Below are positions 26,407 through 34,514 of a stretch of DNA of 64,000 nt, in pieces (within the stretch, counting starts at the first letter, position 1; the number at the start of each line of letters is the position of its first letter). The DNA is taken from positions 455,834 to 519,833 of the forward strand of contig NZ_LIXJ01000002.1 in assembly GCF_001905795.1 (NCBI RefSeq). Reading direction: 5' to 3'. Source of the DNA: Streptomyces sp. CB01580 (GTDB taxonomy: Bacteria > Actinomycetota > Actinomycetes > Streptomycetales > Streptomycetaceae). The position numbers and the translations under genes were made by a program. The notes beneath the pieces are model-generated. The model was not told where the DNA came from. It searched no databases and saw nothing but the letters and a program-made list of their open reading frames with translations.

Positions 26407-27014
26407 TGTTCGAGCGATTCACGACGGAGGCCCGTGCGGCCGTGACCGCTGCCGTGGCCCACGCCGATGGGGTCGGGGCCCCATCGGTCACGGACGAACA
26501 CCTGCTGCTGGCCCTGCTGGACCGGCGAAGCGGCCGGGCCGCCTCCGTCGCCGCCTCACTCGGCCTCACCGGCCGCCGGGCGGCGGTCGAAACCGATCTG
26601 GCCGCCGCGCGCCGCCGCGGCGGACCGACCCGGGCCGACGCGGACGCGCTCGCCGGTATCGGCGTCGACGTCGACGCGATCGTCGCCCGTGTCGAGGAGG
26701 CCCACGGCACGGGCGTGCTGGACCGGCCCCGTCGGACGGGCGGCATGCGGCACCGCCCGTACGACCGCGGGGCGAAGGACGTCCTGGCGAGGGCGCTGCG
26801 GATCGCGGTGGGGCGGCAGGACCGACGCATCGGCGACGAACACATCCTTCTGGCGCTCACCGCCCGCCCCGGCGCGGTCGCGGATGTCCTCGCCGCCCAC
26901 GGCGCGACGTACGAGACGGTGGATCGTGCGCTGCACGGAGGAGGCGGGGAAGGCGGAGAGCACGGGGAAGACGGGGAGGGCGGGGGAGCGGGGCGCATGC
27001 GGAGGGCGGGCTGA
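26403..27014 (+). CDS. Clp N-terminal domain protein
   Basis: The 203-aa protein begins MFERFTTEARAAV and has two Clp-N repeats: VTDEHLLLALLDR (first) and IGDEHILLALTARPGA (second). In ClpA/ClpC this fold binds substrates or adaptors. There is no AAA+ domain, so it is a stand-alone Clp-N protein, perhaps an adaptor or sensor working with the coupled HTH protein. The C-terminal tail is Gly/Glu-rich and probably disordered. Confidence 0.9.
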   Translation: MMFERFTTEARAAVTAAVAHADGVGAPSVTDEHLLLALLDRRSGRAASVAASLGLTGRRAAVETDLAAARRRGGPTRADADALAGIGVDVDAIVARVEEAHGTGVLDRPRRTGGMRHRPYDRGAKDVLARALRIAVGRQDRRIGDEHILLALTARPGAVADVLAAHGATYETVDRALHGGGGEGGEHGEDGEGGGAGRMRRAG

Positions 27015-27157
27015 GCCCGAGCGGGCCCCTCGGCCGTCGTTCCCGTCCGTCGGACGTTCGCCCGCCGGTTCCCGTTCGTCGGCTGCCGGGCCGTCGGGCT
27101 CGCCCGCGGGCCGTGCGCCCGTCGCCCCTCGTCCGGCCTCGGTCTCTTCCCGGCGCC

Positions 27158-28144
27158 TCATCCCTTCCCGCCGTCGTCCTTCCGCAGCAGCGCCCCGATG
27201 TGGGCCGCGGCCGTCGACAGATGGCGGCGGGCCTCCGTGAGCTGCTCCTCGGTGACGCCGTGGTCGCGGGCGGCGTCACGGATGTCGTCGCGGAACCGGT
27301 CCAGCAGCCGTTCCAGGTCGCGGGCCGGCTCGCCGGTGCCCACGGAGTCCCGTCCCCACTCGGGGTCGGCGCCCGCGGGTTCCGGCTTGATGTACGGGGG
27401 CCAGCTGCCCGTCCTGGCGAAGGTGCCCAACTGCCCGGTGATCTCGGCCAGTCCTTCCCGTACGCCGGAGGGCCAGTCGCCCCGCGCGAAGTGCTCCTGC
27501 ACCTGGCGGGCGGCGTTCTGCATCTGCTCGCGCGCCCTGTCCTGGGCCTCCTTGGCCTGGCGGCGGGCCTGCTGGGCCTCCTCGCGCGCCCGGCGCGACT
27601 CGTCCTTCGCGCGACGGGCCTGTTCCTTCCATTCCTGCTTGGCCCTGCGCAGCTCCTCCTTCACGGACAACCAGGACTCCTTGTCGCCGAGGTCCGCGAA
27701 CTCGCCGAACGGGGAGTCCCGGTCGCCCTTGCGGTCGGCGGAACCGGCGTGGCCCTGTCTGGTCTCGTGCGCCGCGGCGCGCATCTCGCTGCGCAGCTTG
27801 CCGGCAGCGCCGCGCACGTCGTCCCTTATCTCGGCGGCCAGTTCGGAGACGGAGTCCCTGATCTCCTCCTCCAGATCGGCCAGTTCACCGGTGCGGCCCG
27901 CCAACTCGGCGCGGCCCGCGTCGGTGATCGAGTAGACCTTGCGTCCGCCCTCGGTGGCATGCGTGACGAGCCCCTCGGCCTCCAGCTTGGCGAGCCGCGG
28001 ATAGACCGTGCCCGCCGACGGCGCGTACAGGCCCTGGAAACGCTCCTCCAGGAGGCGGATCACCTCGTAACCGTGGCGCGGAGCCTCGTCGAGCAGCTTC
28101 AGCAGATAGAGGCGGAGGCGGCCGTGGGCGAATACGGGTGGCAT
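27158..28144 (-). CDS. PadR-family transcriptional regulator with long coiled-coil
   Basis: The 328-aa protein has an N-terminal PadR winged helix (residues 1-75: LYLLKLLDEAPRHGYEVIRL, LYAPSAGTVYPRLAKLEAEG). A helical region follows, very rich in Ala/Arg/Glu with heptad character (REEAQQARRQAKEAQDRARE, about residues 150-220). The C-terminal helix is the dimerisation part. Typical PadR proteins are 110-190 aa, so the extension is unusual but recurs in actinobacteria. It starts one base after the stop of the DUF4097 gene, so the two are coupled, and it probably represses the pair through the ATATCG repeats upstream. Confidence 0.92.
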   Translation of the reverse strand: MPPVFAHGRLRLYLLKLLDEAPRHGYEVIRLLEERFQGLYAPSAGTVYPRLAKLEAEGLVTHATEGGRKVYSITDAGRAELAGRTGELADLEEEIRDSVSELAAEIRDDVRGAAGKLRSEMRAAAHETRQGHAGSADRKGDRDSPFGEFADLGDKESWLSVKEELRRAKQEWKEQARRAKDESRRAREEAQQARRQAKEAQDRAREQMQNAARQVQEHFARGDWPSGVREGLAEITGQLGTFARTGSWPPYIKPEPAGADPEWGRDSVGTGEPARDLERLLDRFRDDIRDAARDHGVTEEQLTEARRHLSTAAAHIGALLRKDDGGKG

Positions 28145-28145
28145 G

Positions 28146-29093
28146 TCAGAGCACCTTTCCGGTCGGCTCGGTGTCGGTCGGACCGGAGGCGGTCGGCTCC
28201 GTGGCGGGAGGTTCCGCGGTGGTCGGCTCGGTGACGGTCGGCTCGGATTCGTATGGGCCGGAGTCGTACGGGTCGTCCTCGGGCGCCGGGCGGCGCAGCA
28301 GGGCGATCGATCCCGAGACCGTCGTCGCCCGCAGCTTCCCGGTCCCTGCGCCGAGGGTGCCGGTGATCTTCTTCGCGCCCCACTGGCCGCTGACCCGCAG
28401 GTCCTCGAAGCCGTTGGACACGGTGCCGCTCGCGGTGTTCGCCTCGACCGTCGCGTCCGCCGGATGCGGCAGCCGGATCGCGATCTCGCCTGACACCGTG
28501 GTCAGCCGGACGTCCGTGGGCCGGCCCGACGGATCCAGGTCCAGCACCATGTTGCCGTTGACCGAGTCCGCCCGGACCGAGGTTCCGGCACCCTCGACGA
28601 CCGTCAGATCGCCCGAGACCGTGTGGAAGCGCAGCTCGCCGGTGACCGACTGGGCCTCCACGTTGCCCGACACCGTCTCGGCCCGGATCGGGCCGGAGAG
28701 CCCGACGAGTGTGGTGTCGCCGCTGACGCCCCGTACCTCCGTGCGTCCGTCGATCCCGGACACCACCGCCCCGGCGCCGACCACGCCGACCGCCACCGCC
28801 GACCCGGCCGGCACGGCCAGGGACACGACCGCCCGGCGGTTCCAGCTGGTGCGGTCGAACAGCTTGAGGAAGTCGTTCCATGGCAGGCCCTCGTACGCGA
28901 CCGTGAGCGCGCCGTCCTCGTGGGTCACGATCAGCGGCGGGCCCTCGATCTCGGAGATCTCCAGCCGGGCGGTCGGCTCGTCGGTGCCGACGACGTTGAC
29001 GGCGCCGCCGACGACGCGCACGTCGAGCGAGGTCACCGGGGCGTCGAAGGTCAGTTTCTGGGGCTCGGCGATGGCCCATGTCGACACAGGCAT
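28146..29093 (-). CDS. DUF4097-family beta-strand repeat protein
   Basis: The 315-aa protein is built from repeating beta-strand units with the recurring signature TVSG or SVTG (ETVSGNVEAQSVTG, TTVSGEIAIRL, TTVSGSIALL), as in DUF4097/adhesin-like beta-helices. No signal peptide is seen. The C-terminal about 50 residues are a Thr/Glu/Pro repeat tail (EPTVTEPTTAEPPATEPT), probably disordered. It is the first gene of a two-gene unit with PadR, a common pairing. Function is unknown. Confidence 0.88.
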   Translation of the reverse strand: MPVSTWAIAEPQKLTFDAPVTSLDVRVVGGAVNVVGTDEPTARLEISEIEGPPLIVTHEDGALTVAYEGLPWNDFLKLFDRTSWNRRAVVSLAVPAGSAVAVGVVGAGAVVSGIDGRTEVRGVSGDTTLVGLSGPIRAETVSGNVEAQSVTGELRFHTVSGDLTVVEGAGTSVRADSVNGNMVLDLDPSGRPTDVRLTTVSGEIAIRLPHPADATVEANTASGTVSNGFEDLRVSGQWGAKKITGTLGAGTGKLRATTVSGSIALLRRPAPEDDPYDSGPYESEPTVTEPTTAEPPATEPTASGPTDTEPTGKVL

Positions 29094-29128
29094 GGATCTG
29101 GCCTCCCGGCTAACGCGGAATGACGCAA

Positions 29129-29161
29129 CATATCGCGTCTCTTGGCTGTCACGATATATCG
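29129..29161. promoter_or_regulatory. Probable PadR operator/promoter with ATATCG repeats
   Basis: CATATCGCG (29129-29137) and the palindrome CGATATATCG (29152-29161, followed by CGG) lie just upstream of the DUF4097-padR unit. A third related site, GCGATATGTC, occurs near 29257. AT-rich ATAT cores in this GC-rich sequence, next to a PadR gene, suggest autoregulation. The rest of the gap to 29405 holds no clear gene. Confidence 0.6.
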
Positions 29162-29405
29162 CGGCTCCAGGAAGTCAAGGGAGGGTGGGGAGAGGGCGGA
29201 TGCGGGGTGCGAGCACGCGCGGGGGCGCGAGGCGGCCCTCTCCCATTGGAATCGGGCGATATGTCCTGGTGTGTGGGACGGCCGGGTCGGGTGGGACGTT
29301 CGGGGCGGCCAGGGCGGGTGAAGCAGGCCGGATGGATGGGGCGGACCAGGCGGAAGGGGCCGGTGGGACGTACGGGGTGGGCCGGGGAGGCGGCGGCCGG
29401 GACAG

Positions 29406-30308
29406 GTGGGACGGGCCGGGCGGCCGGGACGGCCGCGGAGCCGGTCGACCGGGTCGTGGCGGACCGGGCCGCCGCCCTCGCGGTTCGGTTCCTCCTGGCC
29501 GGTCCTGGCCGTGTGGTGGGACGGCGACCGCGCCGGGCACGTCCTCGCGCCCGGATTCCGGCGGCCGGTCGGGCACGTGTGGCTCGCGGACGGCACGCCC
29601 GCCGGTGAGGACGAGGCCATGCGTACGTTCGCCGAGCGTCCGGGGCCGGACCCCGTCCTGGCGGTCCAGGTGCTCGACGGGCCGCCCCGCTCCGACCCGG
29701 ACGCCGATGCCCGCAGTCGGCTGCTCGGGGTGCTCGTTCGTATCGGGCCGGCCCTGCCGTCCGGCCCGGAGCCGGGTGCGTCCACGGACCGGCTCCGGAC
29801 GGTGGCCGACGGGCTGCCCAGGGCGGAACCGGTCGTCGGGGACGCCGGGCGTGAAAGGGTGAGGGCCGGGCTCGCCGCGGTCGGGAGCGGTGTTCTCGGT
29901 CCCTGGGTGCGCGGTCCCGGAGCCCGAGTGCCGGGCGGCGCCCAATCGGCGGCGGGACTGCCGCTCGTCCTGCGGGGCGCCGGGCGTCGCGGGGGCGGCC
30001 GTGTCTTCGCGGGCGGCCTGCTGATGGCACACGGGGCGCTCGGCCTCGCGTACGACCGGCTCGGCAGGGGGCGGAGGGTCGGGTCCATGGCGCCGGGGGC
30101 GCGGACGATTCCGGGAGCCCGGTCCGCCCGGTCACCGGCCCACCGGCCCGCGGTGGCCGTCCGTCGGCCGGCGGGCCGGGGCGGTCGGCTACGTGTCCCG
30201 GTCGCCCGCCTCCGCCGCCCGTCCCCGGCTACTCGTCGTCGTCCTCGTCGTCGAGACGGGCCAGCCAGGTGGCGAGGCGCTCGACCGGCACCTCGAAGTC
30301 GGGGTTGA
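29406..30308 (+). pseudogene. Hypothetical protein, probably frameshifted
   Basis: The central part reads like a real Streptomyces conserved protein: WPVLAVWWDGDRAGHVLAPG, GEDEAMRTFAERPGPDPVLA and later GGLLMAHGALGLAYDRL. Upstream of 29490 the natural continuation (VADRAAALAVRFLLAG) lies in another frame. After about 30070 the text becomes Arg/Pro-rich and runs antisense into the DUF6104 gene. I therefore expect one or two frameshifts; sequencing error cannot be excluded. Function is unknown. Confidence 0.42.
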
Positions 30309-30411
30309 GGTCGACGAACGTACGAAGCTGCTCGGCGAGCCACTCGAAAGTGACCTCTTCCTCGCCCCGGCGCTTCTCCAGTTCCTCGATACCGCGGTCG
30401 GTGAAGTACAT
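30229..30411 (-). CDS. Small conserved acidic protein (DUF6104-like)
   Basis: The 60-aa protein MYFTDRGIEELEKRRGEEEV... ends in the acidic tail DDEDDDE. It matches a short, highly conserved Streptomyces protein of unknown function. It is predicted to be helical and cytoplasmic, with no domain of known activity. It is divergent from the Trypco1-like gene at 30597. Confidence 0.82.
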   Translation of the reverse strand: MYFTDRGIEELEKRRGEEEVTFEWLAEQLRTFVDLNPDFEVPVERLATWLARLDDEDDDE

Positions 30412-30596
30412 GCGGCAAGCCTAATGCCTGGTGACAGCCCCGCGACGGCCGGGAGCGCACCGTCGGCGAAGGCTCGCGGGAGTCGCGCGAGCCCCCTCAG
30501 AACCGTCGCACGGCGCCCAGGCGTCCTGGTCCACGGACCTCGCTTGGGTCGCGTACTGCCGTTAGCCTGCGGGTAGTTGGGAATCGGGGGGTTTTC

Positions 30597-31187
30597 ATGA
30601 CCGACAGCGGGGCGCGTATCGCGCGCATCGAGATGCCGGACGGCACGCCGGTCTGGGCGCGTGTCTCGGGAGCGGAGGAGCTGACGCGGCCCGCGCGGGG
30701 GCCGGCGTTCACGGACATCGGTTACGCGGACTTCGTCGACCAGGTGCAGGCCCGCGTCGAAAGCCTCAACGCCGTCGTGACCAGCGTCGCGCGTTCGCTG
30801 GCCGAGCCGCTGCGCGCGGTGCGGCCCGACGAGGTGAGCGTCGAGTTCGGCATCGAGCTCACCGCGAAGGCGGGCAAGGTCGTCGGTCTTCTCGCGGACG
30901 GCGAGGCCAAGGGCGGCATCACGGTCACGCTCACATGGCACGGCGGAGGCCCGCCCGTCGAACCGGCGAGCCCGGCGCAGGGCGGCGCACAGGGAGCGGG
31001 AGGTGCACCGGGGGGTACGGCCGCCGGGACGCCGCCCGTGCCCCCACCTGCGGCGCGGACGTCTCGGCCGGCCCCGCCCCGCCCCGCCCCGCCGATGCCG
31101 ACCGACCCCCCTCCCGCGCCCGGGGCGTCCACCGGCGCACCGATGCGTCCGGGCGCGGCCGGGCCGGACGGCGGGGACCGCTCATGA
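30597..31187 (+). CDS. Trypsin-co-occurring domain 1 (Trypco1/CU044_2847-like) protein
   Basis: The 196-aa protein has a globular N-terminal part of about 110 residues (FVDQVQARVESLNAVVTSVA, VRPDEVSVEFGIELTAKAGK and GGITVTLTWHG). These are the hallmarks of the small domain found next to trypsin-like proteases in actinobacterial conflict systems. The last 80 residues are Pro/Gly-rich and probably flexible. The stop overlaps the ATG of the protease gene by 4 bp. I infer it is a regulatory or adaptor partner of the protease. It opens the 30.6-44.9 kb cluster. Confidence 0.85.
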   Translation: MTDSGARIARIEMPDGTPVWARVSGAEELTRPARGPAFTDIGYADFVDQVQARVESLNAVVTSVARSLAEPLRAVRPDEVSVEFGIELTAKAGKVVGLLADGEAKGGITVTLTWHGGGPPVEPASPAQGGAQGAGGAPGGTAAGTPPVPPPAARTSRPAPPRPAPPMPTDPPPAPGASTGAPMRPGAAGPDGGDRS

Positions 31188-33319
31188 CCCAGCCGCCGGG
31201 CAGGGGCGCGGGGGGCCGTTCCGAGAGCACGTACCGTGCGCTCACGGGCCTCGTGATGGCGGCGACCGTGCGCATCCACCGCCCGGAGCCCGGGTATGCC
31301 CCTGACGGATCCGACCGGGGCTTCCTGGGGAGCGGCTTCTTCGTCGCCCCGAGCTGGGTCCTCACGTGCGCGCACGTGGCGATGGCGGGGGAGGGGCGTC
31401 GGGTGAGCGTGGTGTTCAAGCCGGACCCGGGCGGTGCCGAGACGACGGTCGAGGGCGCCGTGGTCGCCGCCATGCCCGAGGACCGGCGCGCAGCACCCGG
31501 CCCCGGCGGCACGTGGGGCGCCGCGCCGGGCGGCTGGCCCGCCCCCGACCTCGCGCTGATCCGGCTGCTGCGCCCCGTCGAGCACCCCTGTGTGTACGTC
31601 ACCGAGCGCCCGGCGGGCATGTTCGGCGGCGGCTCGGTCCTCTACACCGGCTGGACCGACGGCGGATCCGGGCAGCTGACCCGGTTCAGCGGGCGGTGTC
31701 AGGTGATGGGCACCTTCGGGGACTGGGCCGAGGACGACGAACAGATGCGGCTCGACGGCGACCGGATGTACCCCGGCCTGTCCGGCGGACCCGTGGTGGA
31801 CCTGGCGCGCGGCGAGGTCGTCGGCGTGCTCAAGTCCCGTTCCGACGGCACCACGGGCGGCACCTCGATCGGCGTCGAGCGGCTGCGCACCCTGCCCGTG
31901 CCGCCCGAAACGGTGGCGGGCGAGGCCGTCGACCCGTACCAGGCGCTGTTCCACGCCCACGACCGCTATCACGCCGACCGGCACACCAGCCCGGTCGGCA
32001 CCGAGCGGACCTGGGCCGACCTCCAGCGGGAGCTGGGCGCCGGGGCGGGGCTCGCCCTCAGCCCCCAGCAACGCGTCGACCTGCTCGGACGGCTCGCCGA
32101 ACTCCCTCCCCCGCTCAGCACCCGCGGCCTCCTCGATCTCCTGGACGAGCTCCCGGACACCCACCCGCGCGAGCACCACGCGGCCCCGCGCGGCTGGCGC
32201 GACGGACTCGGCACGCTGTACGACGCCCCGGGCGGTGACGGCGCGCTGGAGCTGATCCTGAGGTACTGCATGAGCGCCCTGTCCGCCGAACGCCCCTACG
32301 TACTGCCGTCCACCCCGGACGCCGAGGCGGCCCTGTGGCAATGGGTGAAGCGGGTGGCGGACGACCGCCTCTCCCGGAAGTTCCGTCATGAACTCGTCGG
32401 ACTCCGGTACAACGACCGGCGGACCCCCACCGACCGTGAGCATTCCCGTGCCCCCGCGCCGACGCCCGAGCCGGCCAGGCCGCACGACGCCCCGTTCGTC
32501 CTGCTGCGGCTGGAGTCGCGGCACTGGGAACCGGACCTCTACGACTGGCGGGTCGCGGTCGTGCCGAGGCCCGGGGACTTCCGGCCCGTGGCCGAGGACA
32601 GCCGGGGCACCGCGCTGCATGCCCTGCCCGACCGGCTCGCGGGCCCGCTCGCGGAGGCGTTCCGCCGGTGCGACGAGCCGGACGACCCGGCGGTCCTCCA
32701 TGTGGCGGTGGATCCGGCCCTCATGGGACTGGGGGTCGACGAATGGCGGACGCGGCCCGACGGGAGGCCGCTCGGAGTGCTCCGTCCGGTGGTCGTCCGC
32801 CCCCTCGACCGGGGCGCGGCGGGCACCGGTGGCGGCACGGCGGGGACCGACGGCGGACCGGCCGAGCGAGAGGCCCGCTGGAACCGCGCCATGACCGCCC
32901 CGATGCGCGCCGCCGTCGTCGACTGCGAGGACGGGATGCGGATGCCCGTACCGGTGGTGGCCCAGATGCGCCAACTGGCGTACGAGACCGTCCCGGTGCT
33001 GTGCAGATACGGCGACCGGCCCGGACCGGAGACCACGACCGGCCTGGGACGGCTGCTCGACGCGGGGTACGGGCTGGCCCTGTGGCGGCGGCGCCGGGCG
33101 GACGAACGGACCGCGGTCTGCACCGACTTCCACCGACGCGCCGCCGACGCCGTCGCCGAGGCCCGTACGGCCGATCGTCTTCCGAAGAGGATGCACGAGT
33201 TGAGGAGAGGGGTGCACGCGGGGCGCACGGAGGCGTACTGGTCGGACGGGGTCGCGCTGCTCTACGACGACCCGCGGCATCAACTGCCGGGCGACGAACT
33301 CTACTTCGAGGCGCCGTGA
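31184..33319 (+). CDS. Trypsin-like protease with VMAP-type C-terminal region
   Basis: The 711-aa protein has a chymotrypsin-fold serine protease at residues about 20-240: His64 in WVLTCAHVAM, Asp122 in PDLALIRLL and Ser200 in MYPGLSGGPVVD (GLSGGP rather than GDSGGP). There is no signal peptide, so it should act in the cytoplasm. Residues about 280-350 (LSPQQRVDLLGRLAELPPPL, RGWRDGLGTLYD) look like an effector-associated helical domain. The C-terminal half (FVLLRLESRHWEPDLYDWRV) resembles the VMAP-C region of vWA-MoxR-associated proteins. It is followed by the MoxR and vWA partners and is the likely effector of the module. Confidence 0.85.
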   Translation: MTQPPGRGAGGRSESTYRALTGLVMAATVRIHRPEPGYAPDGSDRGFLGSGFFVAPSWVLTCAHVAMAGEGRRVSVVFKPDPGGAETTVEGAVVAAMPEDRRAAPGPGGTWGAAPGGWPAPDLALIRLLRPVEHPCVYVTERPAGMFGGGSVLYTGWTDGGSGQLTRFSGRCQVMGTFGDWAEDDEQMRLDGDRMYPGLSGGPVVDLARGEVVGVLKSRSDGTTGGTSIGVERLRTLPVPPETVAGEAVDPYQALFHAHDRYHADRHTSPVGTERTWADLQRELGAGAGLALSPQQRVDLLGRLAELPPPLSTRGLLDLLDELPDTHPREHHAAPRGWRDGLGTLYDAPGGDGALELILRYCMSALSAERPYVLPSTPDAEAALWQWVKRVADDRLSRKFRHELVGLRYNDRRTPTDREHSRAPAPTPEPARPHDAPFVLLRLESRHWEPDLYDWRVAVVPRPGDFRPVAEDSRGTALHALPDRLAGPLAEAFRRCDEPDDPAVLHVAVDPALMGLGVDEWRTRPDGRPLGVLRPVVVRPLDRGAAGTGGGTAGTDGGPAEREARWNRAMTAPMRAAVVDCEDGMRMPVPVVAQMRQLAYETVPVLCRYGDRPGPETTTGLGRLLDAGYGLALWRRRRADERTAVCTDFHRRAADAVAEARTADRLPKRMHELRRGVHAGRTEAYWSDGVALLYDDPRHQLPGDELYFEAP

Positions 33320-33446
33320 TGGCCGGCCCACCCTTCGGGGGCATGACGGAAGCCGCCCGGCCCCTTACGGGGTGTGGCCCGGATCGCTACCGTGAAGCAC
33401 GTTCGACAGCTGCCCCTGGCGGACGAGTGACGACGAGGAACACGCT

Positions 33447-34514
33447 ATGAGTGAACCCAGCGAGTGGCTCATCTACCGAGGGGCCGGCGAACCGCACGAG
33501 GGCATCGACCGGTTGCCGCCCCCGCCGCCCTGGCGGGACTTCGCGGGCCGCGGCGACCCGGCCGCCGGCGGGCGGGACGGGAGCGACGGAGAGAACGGCG
33601 ACGGCCCGGCCGGATCGGACGGGTCGGCGGACCGCCGTCTGGGCGGCCACCGGCACATCGCCGAGCTCCACCGGCCCGGCGCCGAGGAGCTGGAGATGAT
33701 CAACGCGGCGCTCTATCTGCGCCGCCCGCTGCTGGTGACCGGGAGTCCCGGCGCCGGGAAGAGCACCCTCGCCCACTCCGTCGCCCATGAGCTGGGGCTG
33801 GGCCGGGTGCTGCGCTGGCCCATCGTCAGCCGCTCGACGCTCCAGGACGGGCTGTACCGCTACGACGCGATCGCCCGGCTCCAGGACGTGCAGATCGCCG
33901 CGCACGGCGCGGGGGCCGGGGCGTTTGGTGCCGGCGCCGTGGAGGACGTCGGCAGCTACATCCGGCTCGGCCCGCTCGGTACCGCGCTCATGCCCTCGGA
34001 CCGGCCGCGGGTCGTGCTCATCGACGAGCTCGACAAGAGCGACATCGACCTGCCGAACGACCTGCTCAACGTGTTGGAGGAGGGCGAGTTCGGCATTCCG
34101 GAGCTGGAACGGATCGTGGACCGGTTGCCCGACGGCGAGGCGGAGGTCCTCGACGACGACGGGAACAAGGTGAGGGTGAAGGGCGGCCGGGTCCAGTGCC
34201 GGGCCTTCCCGTTCGTGGTCCTCACCAGCAACGGCGAGCGGGACTTCCCGGCACCCCTGATGCGCCGCTGCGTCCATCTGGAGCTGGGGCGCCCCGACCA
34301 CCAGCGTCTCGCCACCTTCGTACGCGCCCATCTCGGCGACGAGGCGGCGCGCGCCGGGGACGATCTCATCGCCCACTTCCTGGAGCGTTCCCGCAGCGAA
34401 CTCCTGGCCACGGACCAGCTGTTGAACGCGATCTACCTCACCGGTGCGGCGGCGCCCGCGGGCCGGGACCGCCTCGCCGACCTGCTCATCCAGCGACTCG
34501 ACCGGCCGAGGTGA
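33447..34514 (+). CDS. MoxR-type AAA+ ATPase
   Basis: The 355-aa AAA+ protein has Walker A GSPGAGKST at residues 99-107, Walker B VVLIDELDK at 189-197 and a sensor-1 segment VLTSNGERDFP. It binds and hydrolyses ATP, and in this family it acts as a chaperone-like switch with vWA partners. The first 65 residues are low-complexity Gly/Asp/Pro. The stop overlaps the start of the downstream vWA-TPR gene (TGATG). A 127-bp gap separates it from the protease gene and may hold a promoter. Confidence 0.93.
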   Translation: MSEPSEWLIYRGAGEPHEGIDRLPPPPPWRDFAGRGDPAAGGRDGSDGENGDGPAGSDGSADRRLGGHRHIAELHRPGAEELEMINAALYLRRPLLVTGSPGAGKSTLAHSVAHELGLGRVLRWPIVSRSTLQDGLYRYDAIARLQDVQIAAHGAGAGAFGAGAVEDVGSYIRLGPLGTALMPSDRPRVVLIDELDKSDIDLPNDLLNVLEEGEFGIPELERIVDRLPDGEAEVLDDDGNKVRVKGGRVQCRAFPFVVLTSNGERDFPAPLMRRCVHLELGRPDHQRLATFVRAHLGDEAARAGDDLIAHFLERSRSELLATDQLLNAIYLTGAAAPAGRDRLADLLIQRLDRPR

